From contig JAYZFL010000020.1 of the NCBI GenBank assembly GCA_036336795.1, forward strand, positions 1 through 40,740: DNA of 40,740 bases, in the 5' to 3' direction. The position numbers and the translations under genes were made by a program. Under the pieces are notes generated by a model, which was given only the letters and a program-made list of their open reading frames with translations, was not told the origin of the DNA and searched no databases. Of the stretch, positions 8,484 through 16,507 are shown in pieces. Source of the DNA: UBA822 sp036336795. GTDB lineage: Bacteria; Gemmatimonadota; Gemmatimonadetes; Longimicrobiales; Gaopeijiaceae. The stretch's first letter is position 1. Each line of letters starts with the position of its first letter.

Positions 8484-9992
8484 ATGCACCTGGTCTTGCC
8501 GCGACAATCCGTCCTCTTGGTGGTCCTTCTGGGTTCAGTCGCTTGTGCGGTCCCGGCAGACCAATCTCAATCAGAGCTCGACGACGCGTTTGCGGCACGA
8601 GCGGCGGCGCTTGAGCTTGACACAAATTATCATCCACCCCCGGGCCAGGACCTTCACCACCATACTTCGGGTTTTGCGAAGATCCTATGTTCGGCCGTGT
8701 TCATCACTGGTCTCGACCCACAAGATGCGGCCGCGAACGTGGGCGGCTTCACCAGTCCGTTCGACGAACGGCAGCACGTCGTCGATACTGTAGTCGATTA
8801 CGAGCATCAACAGGTGAGTCTGACCTTGGGCGACGGCGTCACGCGCACCGCGAAGAAGTACAAGAATCAGGGTTGCGTGACGCACGTGATTGGTGAGGAT
8901 TCGGTGCATTTTACGCCGACAGATGTGGCGCGGAACCTTCCGTCTTCGGCCGACACCCCTTGGCCCATGGGGGATGTGTTGCCAAGTGATCCGTGGCCTG
9001 CGGAAGTGGATATGACGAAGGTCGAAGAGGCTCTCGATGCCGGGTTCGGACCACCGGAAGCTCGTACTCTCGCACTCGTAGTTACGTACAAAGGAAGGAT
9101 TCTGGGCGAGCGCTACGGATCAGAAGTCGATATCCATTCACCGCTCGAGAGTTGGTCGATGACAAAGAGCCTGACGGGAGCCCTCATGGGGGTGTTAATC
9201 CAGCAGGGCGCGTATGAGTTGTGGCAGCCGGCGCCGATTCCCGAGTGGCAGTCTGCTGGCGACCCTCGGCAGGCTATCCGTATCGGTGACATCATGAGGA
9301 TGTCGAGTGGGATCCGAATTCGTACACCAGGGGATTACGCAGCTAATCCGTCACTTGGATACCCAGATCACCTCTATTTCTATACCGGCACTGTGAACTC
9401 ATTCGAGTGGGCGGCCACCCGGCCGCAGCAGTGGGAGCCGAACACGGTAGGCAGGTACCGGAATAGTGACCCGGTCCTAGCCAGCTACCTCGTCCGGTTG
9501 GCGGTGGAAGGTAGAGGAGAGAACTACCATTCGTTTCCGCAGAGGCACCTGTTTGACAAGATTGGGATACGTGACGCGATCATTGAGACTGATCCTTACG
9601 GAAATTTTCTAGGCCAAGGGTACGGATTCCTTCCGGCTCGGGATTGGGCGCGGCTTGGGAATCTTTATCTGCAAGACGGTGTGTGGAATGGTGAGCGATT
9701 GTTACCGGAGGGGTATGTTGAATATGCGGCTGGGGTCGCTCCGGCGTGGGTGGCGGATGGCAACCCTCGGTATGGTGGAGCATTCATTTGGGTGAACGAC
9801 ACTGGTGGTTGGCCCGTGCCGGAGAGTGCATACGCGATGAGAGGGGCGGGAGGACAAACCGCCACCATGATTCCGACGCACCAGCTTGTCGTTGTGCGGT
9901 TGGGCAAGTACACCGGTGCCGGAGCTGGTGGCCGAGCTTTAGACCAGGCGTTCGAGTTACTGATGGAGGCTGTGCCGCCAGTTGGCCCCTAG
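8484..9992 (+). CDS. Exported serine hydrolase, beta-lactamase/transpeptidase fold (class C type)
   Basis: 502-residue exported protein with a strong TAGGAGG ribosome-binding site 5 bases before the start. Its N-terminus looks like a lipoprotein signal (LLGSVAC, Cys21). The catalytic domain has S-M-T-K (Ser225, Lys228), the second motif Y-R-N (Tyr325, Asn327) and a late glycine-rich strand (GAGGQTATM) in the place of the usual K/H-x-G motif. About 170 residues before the catalytic core are poorly conserved and include a histidine-rich patch (PGQDLHHHTSG). Relatives include 6-aminohexanoate-dimer hydrolase and EstB-like esterases rather than true beta-lactamases, so an ester, amide or D-amino-acid peptide substrate is more likely than antibiotic resistance. 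It may be transcribed with the upstream S9 peptidase. Confidence 0.9.
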   Translation: MHLVLPRQSVLLVVLLGSVACAVPADQSQSELDDAFAARAAALELDTNYHPPPGQDLHHHTSGFAKILCSAVFITGLDPQDAAANVGGFTSPFDERQHVVDTVVDYEHQQVSLTLGDGVTRTAKKYKNQGCVTHVIGEDSVHFTPTDVARNLPSSADTPWPMGDVLPSDPWPAEVDMTKVEEALDAGFGPPEARTLALVVTYKGRILGERYGSEVDIHSPLESWSMTKSLTGALMGVLIQQGAYELWQPAPIPEWQSAGDPRQAIRIGDIMRMSSGIRIRTPGDYAANPSLGYPDHLYFYTGTVNSFEWAATRPQQWEPNTVGRYRNSDPVLASYLVRLAVEGRGENYHSFPQRHLFDKIGIRDAIIETDPYGNFLGQGYGFLPARDWARLGNLYLQDGVWNGERLLPEGYVEYAAGVAPAWVADGNPRYGGAFIWVNDTGGWPVPESAYAMRGAGGQTATMIPTHQLVVVRLGKYTGAGAGGRALDQAFELLMEAVPPVGP

Positions 9993-10141
9993 CACGACGG
10001 CGCAACCTACTGGGCTTTGCGGCTTAGTCCGTGCCCAAGTGGCACGACGACCGGTTATGGGCAACGGCAAGCGATGGAATACGGAAGGATTTCTCGTTCA
10101 GCTGATTCCTCTGAATCTGGTCGCCAGGTAGACTCCGGCTC

Positions 10142-11329
10142 ATGCTGAGGACGACTCCCTTTCACGCGAGAACCGGCCCCCTGTGCCAACCCCAGAACTG
10201 GCGCCGCTGGGCCGGATACGTCACGGCCGGCTCCTACGAGCTCACCCACGACCGAGAGTACCACGCCATCCGTAGCTCCGCGGCCCTGTTCGATATATCC
10301 CCGCTCTTCAAGTACGAGATTCGAGGACCCGACGCGGTCAGATTTCTTGATCGGGTAGTCACTCGCGACGTGTCGAAATGTCAGCTAGATCAGGTGCTCT
10401 ACACTCCTTGGTGTGACGAATTCGGGAAGGTCATGGACGACGGGACGTTGTCTCGTCTGAGCGATGACGCCTTCATCCTCACCTCGGCCGAGCCAAATCT
10501 CCGATGGCTGCTAGACAACGTTTTGGGATTCAAGGTGACCGTCGAAGACGTTTCCGACTCCGTCGCTGCCCTCTCCCTTCAAGGACCGAACGCTCGTGCT
10601 ATCCTGAATAGTGCTACTGACGGGGCGGTGGATGACGTGAGATTCTTTAGGCAGACCAGAGCCTTGATCTCCGGCACCGACGTGCGGATTACCCGGACCG
10701 GGTACACGGGTGATCTGGGTTATGAGATCTGGGTAGGCGGAGCGCATGCAGAACCGATCTGGGATGGACTCATCGTGGCCGGGAAGCCCTACGGTGTTAC
10801 CCCCGCTGGTATGCTGGCGCTGGATGTGGCTCGCATCGAAGCTGGTTTGATCCTGATCGATGTCGACTACGTACCTGCTCACCGGGCGGTCATTGAAGAT
10901 AGGAAATCGTCCCCTTCGGAGCTCGGTCTCGGGTGGACGGTGAGGTTGGAGAAGGAAGCCTTCAACGGTCGAGATGCCCTCGTGGAAGAGCAGAGGCGTG
11001 AGTCGGAGTGGCAGCTTCGGGGACTTGAGATCGACTGGGAGAGTTTGGAACGAGTGTACAGCAAAGTGGGCTTGCCGCCTCAACTGCCTTCCGTAGCGTG
11101 GCGAACGAGTGTGCCCGTATATGCTGGACAAAGGCAGGTCGGCTACGCTACCAGTGGCTGCTGGTCTCCTGTTCTTAAGTCCTACATCGCACTTGCACAC
11201 CTCTGTTCGAGTGACTTGAAACCCGAGATGTCCCTGGAGATGGAGGTCACTGTGGAACACAGGCGGCGGCGGGCGGAAGCTCGGATTGTCGACACACCGT
11301 TCTTCGACCCTGAGCGGAAGCGGAGCTGA
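10142..11329 (+). CDS. GcvT-like aminomethyltransferase / folate-dependent demethylase
   Basis: 395-residue cytoplasmic protein of the glycine-cleavage T-protein fold. It shows the family's TRDVSK strand (residues 74-79), the catalytic-type acidic pair in KVMDDGTL (Asp99-Asp100), LQGPNAR (147-152) and the signature RTGYTGDLGYEIW (186-197), then the C-terminal barrel. T-proteins and relatives (DmdA, or the C-terminal domains of dimethylglycine and sarcosine dehydrogenases) pass one-carbon units to tetrahydrofolate. No other glycine-cleavage gene (gcvH, gcvP) is nearby; instead it heads an operon with two FAD oxidoreductases and a hydrolase, which argues for demethylation of another substrate. 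The ATG at 10142 lacks a clear ribosome-binding site. Fold assignment is secure, substrate inferred only. Confidence 0.88.
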   Translation: MLRTTPFHARTGPLCQPQNWRRWAGYVTAGSYELTHDREYHAIRSSAALFDISPLFKYEIRGPDAVRFLDRVVTRDVSKCQLDQVLYTPWCDEFGKVMDDGTLSRLSDDAFILTSAEPNLRWLLDNVLGFKVTVEDVSDSVAALSLQGPNARAILNSATDGAVDDVRFFRQTRALISGTDVRITRTGYTGDLGYEIWVGGAHAEPIWDGLIVAGKPYGVTPAGMLALDVARIEAGLILIDVDYVPAHRAVIEDRKSSPSELGLGWTVRLEKEAFNGRDALVEEQRRESEWQLRGLEIDWESLERVYSKVGLPPQLPSVAWRTSVPVYAGQRQVGYATSGCWSPVLKSYIALAHLCSSDLKPEMSLEMEVTVEHRRRRAEARIVDTPFFDPERKRS

Positions 11330-11380
11330 CGTGCCATGGTCGACGGGTTGGCTCGAAACCGAGACAAGGGCCCTTTGACC

Positions 11381-12967
11381 ATGGTTGCTAATCAATATGA
11401 TGCCATCGTCATCGGGGGTGGCCACAACGGACTGGTCAACGCTGCTTACCTAGCGAGGGCAGGAAAAAACGTCGTTGTTCTGGAAAAACGGCATGTCCTA
11501 GGGGGAGCCGCAGTGACAGAAGAGATTTTCCCGGGCTTCAAGTATTCAGTATGCTCGTACGTCGTGAGCCTCCTTCGTCCCGAGATCATTCGTGAGCTGA
11601 ACCTTCCTCGACACGGGTTGGAGATTCTTCCTCTCGAAAGCACCATGACACCGCTCCTCGAGGGTGGCTATTTGGCGCGCTGGGCTGACCACGATCAGAC
11701 CCGTCGTGAACTCTACCGGCACTCGCCCAAGGATGCGGACGCTTACGACGACTTCAGCAAGCTCATGTACCAGCTCGCGGTGGCTGTCAAGCCGATCCTT
11801 TCCATGGTGCCGCCGAATCCGACTTCCTTCCACCCCAGGGATCTCCTTGGATTCGCGAAGTTGGCTAAGCATTTCCGAGGTCTGGGGGCGGAGCAGTTCC
11901 ACGAGCTCTATAAGCTCATGACGATGAGCGCGGCGGATTATCTGGACGAATGGTTCGAGACCGAAGCGCTTAAGGCAACCATGTCGGCGAGCGGCATTAT
12001 CGGGACTTTCTTGGGTCCCCGCTCACCCGGTACGGCATACGTTCTTCTGCATCACTACATGGGTGAGATCGATGGCGCGATGCGGGCGTGGGGCTTCGCA
12101 CGGGGTGGTACAGGTGCTGTAAGTGAATCAATCGCCAGTGCTGCTCGGAGCTTTGGTGCAGAAATCCGAACCGAAGCAGGAGTCACCCAGGTGATCGTGA
12201 AGAACGGTAAAGTCACGGGTGTGGCCCTCGAGAACGGCGATGAGGTACATGCGCCTATCGTGGTATCTGCTTTAGACCCGAAGCGAACGTTCTTGGGCCT
12301 GCTCGAAGAAAAACACCTACCGAGCGACTTCGTCCAGACTATACAACGCTTCAAGATCCGGGGATCTTCGGGCAAGGTAAATCTTTCTCTGAGTGAGCTG
12401 CCGGACTTCACGTGCCTTCCCGGGGTCGGGCCACACCTTCGTGGTGCTATCTCGATCAGCCCAACCGTGGAATATCTCGAACGTGCCTATGACGAAGCCA
12501 AGTACGGAGCGTTTTCCAGACGTCCCTACATGGACATCATCATCCCGTCGATGATCGATCCGGGTATGGCTCCTCCGGGCAAACACGTCATGTCGATCTT
12601 TGTTCAATACGCTCCGTCGGATTTGAATGGGGGGTGGGACGACAGCAAGAGGGAGGCCTTTGGCGACGCTGTGATCGATACGCTCGCCCGATTTGCGCCT
12701 AATCTGCCGGGAGCGATCCTACACCGTCAGGTGCTGACTCCGTGGGACATTGATCGCGTGATGGGACTCACACAGGGCAACATCTTTCACGGGGAACTGA
12801 CGCTCCATCAACTATTCTGTATGCGACCCGCCGTCGGATGGGCGGATTTTACGACACCGCTTGCAGGCTACTATCAGTGTGGCTCCGGAACGCATCCCGG
12901 AGGGGGCATTACTGGCGCGTCGGGTCGGATGGCCGCTCTGAAAGTGCTGAAGGATCGATCGTGGTGA
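11381..12967 (+). CDS. FAD-dependent oxidoreductase A (CrtI/PYROXD2-like)
   Basis: 528-residue flavoprotein. The N-terminus holds the dinucleotide-binding motif VIGGGHNG (residues 10-17) followed by the acidic end VVVLEKR, and the C-terminus has the phytoene-desaturase-type FAD motif GSGTHPGGGITGASGRMAA. The family (CrtI, PYROXD2) includes desaturases, amine or alcohol oxidases and proteins of unknown reaction. Start at 11381 is chosen because the Rossmann fold then begins seven residues in, as in its neighbour; an in-frame ATG at 11336 would add 15 poorly conserved residues. It is a close paralogue of the next gene, with matching blocks such as IIGTFLGPRSPGT versus ITGMFQGPMASGT and YLERAYDEAKYG versus YLERAYDDAKYG, and overlaps it by 4 bases. 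Probably forms a pair with that protein. Confidence 0.92.
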   Translation: MVANQYDAIVIGGGHNGLVNAAYLARAGKNVVVLEKRHVLGGAAVTEEIFPGFKYSVCSYVVSLLRPEIIRELNLPRHGLEILPLESTMTPLLEGGYLARWADHDQTRRELYRHSPKDADAYDDFSKLMYQLAVAVKPILSMVPPNPTSFHPRDLLGFAKLAKHFRGLGAEQFHELYKLMTMSAADYLDEWFETEALKATMSASGIIGTFLGPRSPGTAYVLLHHYMGEIDGAMRAWGFARGGTGAVSESIASAARSFGAEIRTEAGVTQVIVKNGKVTGVALENGDEVHAPIVVSALDPKRTFLGLLEEKHLPSDFVQTIQRFKIRGSSGKVNLSLSELPDFTCLPGVGPHLRGAISISPTVEYLERAYDEAKYGAFSRRPYMDIIIPSMIDPGMAPPGKHVMSIFVQYAPSDLNGGWDDSKREAFGDAVIDTLARFAPNLPGAILHRQVLTPWDIDRVMGLTQGNIFHGELTLHQLFCMRPAVGWADFTTPLAGYYQCGSGTHPGGGITGASGRMAALKVLKDRSW

Positions 12968-14595
12968 CGAATAAGTATGACGCCATCGTGATCGGGGCCG
13001 GCCACAACGGGTTGGTTGCGGCAACGTATATGGCCAAGTCCGGCCTCAAGGTCTTGGTGGTCGAACGTCGGGAGATCGTGGGGGGCGCTGCGGTGACCGA
13101 GCAGATCTTTCCCGGTTTTGACTTTGATACCGGGGCGCATAGGGTCGGCTCACTCCATCCAAATCTGGCGAATGATCTGGCTCTGAAACGTCACGGAGTC
13201 AAGATCGTAGAGGCTGATCCCACTGTTTTTTCACCGTCACTGGATGAGAGGCACCTCTTGCTCTGGCGTGATTCCAGGCAGTCCGTCGAGGAACTACGGA
13301 AGCTTTCCAAGGCTGACGCCGAGGCATGGGTGCCATTCCAGCGTTTGATTCTTAAGGCGGCCAGGTTGCTGCAGGCAGTGGGTTTGGTTACTCCCCCCGA
13401 CGTAACCGCGAGCGACGCCCGAGATCTTTGGACGATGTTGAAGCTCGGAGCGCGTCTGCGTGGACTCGGAAAGAGGGACATGGTCGAGGTTATGCGAATC
13501 ATTCCTATGTCTGTGTCCGAACTTCTCGACGATTGGTTTGAGAGTGATGTTCTCAAAGGCACGCTCGCTGCGAGCGGCATAACGGGGATGTTTCAGGGGC
13601 CCATGGCATCCGGGACAGTTCATACTTTTCTTTATCATCACGCGGGTTATGACGCAGGAGTGATACGACCTACAACACGAGTCCAGGGCGGTGTAGGAAC
13701 GCTTACGGAGGCGTTGGCCTCAGCTGCGAAGGAACACGGGGTGCTCATCCGATCTGGACGAGCGGTAGAGCGTGTAATGGTCAAAGAGGGCCGAGCGGTG
13801 GGGGTGGTGCTGGAGAATGGTGAGGAGATCGGTGCACGACGTGTGGTATCCAACGCCGATCCGAGACGAACGTTCATGAGCCTGGTGGATACCGTTCACC
13901 TCTCTCCGGAGTTCGTTCGCAAAGTCCGAAACATGCGCTTCAAGGGGGTGTGCGCCAAAGTTCACCTTGTTCTTGGTGAGTTGCCGAAGTTCAATGGGGT
14001 GCCTGAGGGTAGCCTCCACCTGAACGGTATTGTCTCCATTAGTCCCAGCCTGGAATACTTGGAGCGTGCCTATGACGACGCCAAGTACGGCGAGCCCTCG
14101 CAGAGGCCCTATCTGGAAATATCGATCCCTTCGGTGACTGATCCCAGTATGAGTAGAGCCGTGGGACATGCTGTATCGATTCTCGCTCAATACGCACCGT
14201 ACCAGCTGAAGGAAGGCACCTGGGACTCCGATCGCCGAGATGCTTTAGGGGATACGGTCGTCCAAACCCTCGCCGAGTATGCTCCCAATGTGAGGTCAAC
14301 GGTTTTGCAAAGGCACGTGATGACTCCCTTCGATATTGAAGAGACGTACGGCCTAACCGAGGGGAACATTTATCACGGAGAGGTCACGCTAGACCAGCTA
14401 TTCTTCATGCGTCCAGTCCCTGGGTACGCTCGATACCGAACACCCATTGAGGGCCTTTATCTTTGTGGAGCGGGTACTCATCCAGGTGGCGGAGTAACCG
14501 GCGTCCCGGGCTATAATGCAGCACGCGAGATCATGAGGGACGAGAGAGACCAAAAGCTAGCTAAGAGATCCGTAACATCAGTGAAACAGAAATAG
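12964..14595 (+). CDS. FAD-dependent oxidoreductase B (CrtI/PYROXD2-like), tandem paralogue
   Basis: 543-residue flavoprotein with VIGAGHNG near the N-terminus, then VLVVERRE, and GAGTHPGGGVTGVPGYNAA near the C-terminus. It starts with GTG at 12964, overlapping the stop codon of the previous gene (GTGA), with AAGGA at 12950-12954 as ribosome-binding site; GTG at 12961 is a near-equal alternative. Length and block order match oxidoreductase A throughout, showing a tandem duplication. Overlapping start and stop codons imply translational coupling and perhaps a heteromeric enzyme. No signal peptide is seen, so the pair is cytoplasmic, unlike most products of this window. The following gene starts 7 bases downstream. 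The reaction is unknown; see the finding on this operon. Confidence 0.93.
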   Translation: MTNKYDAIVIGAGHNGLVAATYMAKSGLKVLVVERREIVGGAAVTEQIFPGFDFDTGAHRVGSLHPNLANDLALKRHGVKIVEADPTVFSPSLDERHLLLWRDSRQSVEELRKLSKADAEAWVPFQRLILKAARLLQAVGLVTPPDVTASDARDLWTMLKLGARLRGLGKRDMVEVMRIIPMSVSELLDDWFESDVLKGTLAASGITGMFQGPMASGTVHTFLYHHAGYDAGVIRPTTRVQGGVGTLTEALASAAKEHGVLIRSGRAVERVMVKEGRAVGVVLENGEEIGARRVVSNADPRRTFMSLVDTVHLSPEFVRKVRNMRFKGVCAKVHLVLGELPKFNGVPEGSLHLNGIVSISPSLEYLERAYDDAKYGEPSQRPYLEISIPSVTDPSMSRAVGHAVSILAQYAPYQLKEGTWDSDRRDALGDTVVQTLAEYAPNVRSTVLQRHVMTPFDIEETYGLTEGNIYHGEVTLDQLFFMRPVPGYARYRTPIEGLYLCGAGTHPGGGVTGVPGYNAAREIMRDERDQKLAKRSVTSVKQK

Positions 14596-14602
14596 GCTCA
14601 TA

Positions 14603-16495
14603 ATGAAGACGACTCACTCAATCCCGTTTGCGGTGGCACTGCTTTTTCCCATAGTGGTGCTCTGGAGGGCCGTAGGTAGCGCTGGCACTCCACAGCAGAG
14701 TCATGAGGATTTCCTCCAAGAAAATTACGATAAGTCGGAGCATATGGTCCCCATGCGGGACGGCGTCCGTCTCTACACGATTGTCTATGTACCAAAGGAT
14801 CGTAGTCGCGAATATCCCGTTATGCTTCTCCGCACTCCTTATTCTATCGGTCCATACGCGATTGACCGATTCCGTACGCCACTTGGACCAACGGCTGAGT
14901 TTGATCGTGAGGGGTACATATACGTCTTCCAAGACGTGCGCGGGAAATTCCGCTCGGAGGGTGAGTTCGAGGTGATCAAGCCGCTTTCACGCGATCGACC
15001 CGGATCTCCAGATACGGACGAGAGCACCGACAACTATGACGCGATTGAGTGGGCCCTAGAGTATCTCCCAAACGACAATGGTCGTGTAGGCCAATGGGGC
15101 ATCTCATATCCCGGATGGCAGACCGTCATGGGCATGGTGGATCGGCATCCGGCACTTCTAGCCTCTTCTCCGCAGGCGTCACCTTCCGACATGTTTCTTG
15201 GAGACGACTGGCACCACAACGGGGCTTTTCGAATCATGTACGCCTTCAGTTGGCTGTCGTCGAACGCTCGTACACGTGTGGGTCCAACCGAGTCGCGGTC
15301 GGACGGCTTCGACTATGGGACTCCGTGGGGCTATGAGTTCTTCCTAGAGGCAGGATCAGCCGCCGACATCGACGAGAAGTACTTCCACGGTGACGTCATC
15401 CCGTGGAACGACTTTATGGAGCACGGAACGTACGACAACTACTGGAAGCGACAGAATGCTCTGCTCCACCTCGACGGCATCGATCATGCGGTTCTCAACG
15501 TCGCCGGATGGTTCGACACGGAGGACTTTTATGGACCTATGTCGATCTACCGAACGATTGAAGAAATGAATCCAAGAAACCGAAGCACGTTGGCTGTGGG
15601 TCCCTGGCTCCACGGAGGGTGGCGGAGTATGACAGGCGAGAGCTTGGGGTGCATCGAATTCGATCATCCGACGTCCATCGACTTCCAGGAGCAACTACAG
15701 TTCCCGTTCTTTGAGTATCACCTGAAGGACAAAGGCGAGTGGGAAGCCCAGGAGGCCGTTGTCTTTCAGACCGGACGGAACGAGTGGAGTTCATTCGATC
15801 GTTGGCCGCCGCCCGGAGTGCAACTGACGAATCTCTACCTCCGCGAGAACGGAATGCTATCTCTTGAGGAGCCGGAGGAGTCTGAGGGGAACGTTGGGGA
15901 CCGGTACGTGAGTGATCCGAATCATCCAGTTCCTTTTTCAGCTGAGATCCGCACGTCTCTGGGCCACCTATGGAAAGTCGAAGACCAGCGTTTTGCATCA
16001 ACGAGACCCGACGTCCTCACGTACGTGTCAGAGCCTCTGACCGAGGATCTGACCATAGCTGGCCCCATCCTGGCTAACATCTTCGTTTCGACCACTGGAA
16101 CAGACTCAGACTGGATCGTAAAGCTCATCGACGTCTATCCTAGGAACGCTCCACAGAGCACATCCTGCGATGTGCCTATGGGGGGCTTCCAGATGCACGT
16201 GGCAGGCGAAATCATGCGAGGGAAGTTCAGGAACAGCTTCGAGAATCCAGAACCGATGGTTCCGGGACAGGTGACCCGGATCGACATTGATTTGAAGGAT
16301 CGATTCCACACTTTCCGTGTGGGGCATCGTATCATGGTGCATGTGCAGAGTTCGTGGTTCCCCGCGTACGACCGGAATCCGCAGACGTTCGTGGATATCT
16401 ACCATGCACAGCCGGAGGATTACCAAATGGCAACGCAGACGGTGTACCGTTCGGCTGAGAACCCATCACGCTTGGTGTTGGGAGTGATGCGGTAG
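14603..16495 (+). CDS. CocE/NonD family alpha/beta-hydrolase (X-Pro dipeptidyl-peptidase type)
   Basis: 630-residue exported hydrolase with a hydrophobic signal at about residues 8-28. The family opening MVPMRDGVRLYTIVYVPKD is followed by the nucleophile motif G-I-S-Y-P-G (Ser168) and the GPWLHGGW motif that usually follows the cap region, then the C-terminal jelly-roll typical of CocE and Xaa-Pro dipeptidyl-peptidases (LTEDLTIAGPILANIFVSTTGTD in part). Known members cleave acyl esters (cocaine esterase), glutaryl-amides or X-Pro dipeptides. It lies 7 bases after FAD oxidoreductase B and is the last gene of the four-gene operon; it may release the methylated substrate used by the cytoplasmic enzymes, which is inference. 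It ends 12 bases from the convergent cytochrome-propeller gene. Confidence 0.92.
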   Translation: MKTTHSIPFAVALLFPIVVLWRAVGSAGTPQQSHEDFLQENYDKSEHMVPMRDGVRLYTIVYVPKDRSREYPVMLLRTPYSIGPYAIDRFRTPLGPTAEFDREGYIYVFQDVRGKFRSEGEFEVIKPLSRDRPGSPDTDESTDNYDAIEWALEYLPNDNGRVGQWGISYPGWQTVMGMVDRHPALLASSPQASPSDMFLGDDWHHNGAFRIMYAFSWLSSNARTRVGPTESRSDGFDYGTPWGYEFFLEAGSAADIDEKYFHGDVIPWNDFMEHGTYDNYWKRQNALLHLDGIDHAVLNVAGWFDTEDFYGPMSIYRTIEEMNPRNRSTLAVGPWLHGGWRSMTGESLGCIEFDHPTSIDFQEQLQFPFFEYHLKDKGEWEAQEAVVFQTGRNEWSSFDRWPPPGVQLTNLYLRENGMLSLEEPEESEGNVGDRYVSDPNHPVPFSAEIRTSLGHLWKVEDQRFASTRPDVLTYVSEPLTEDLTIAGPILANIFVSTTGTDSDWIVKLIDVYPRNAPQSTSCDVPMGGFQMHVAGEIMRGKFRNSFENPEPMVPGQVTRIDIDLKDRFHTFRVGHRIMVHVQSSWFPAYDRNPQTFVDIYHAQPEDYQMATQTVYRSAENPSRLVLGVMR

Positions 16496-16507
16496 TTCTT
16501 CTCCGGA

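Noticed and set aside
8484..9992. Antibiotic-resistance beta-lactamase
   Set aside because: The fold motifs are shared by many esterases and amidases; nothing specific to AmpC was seen, and the N-terminal extension argues for another role.
10511..11425. 304-residue open frame on the minus strand
   Set aside because: It is antisense to the GcvT-like gene, has no recognisable motif and no credible start.
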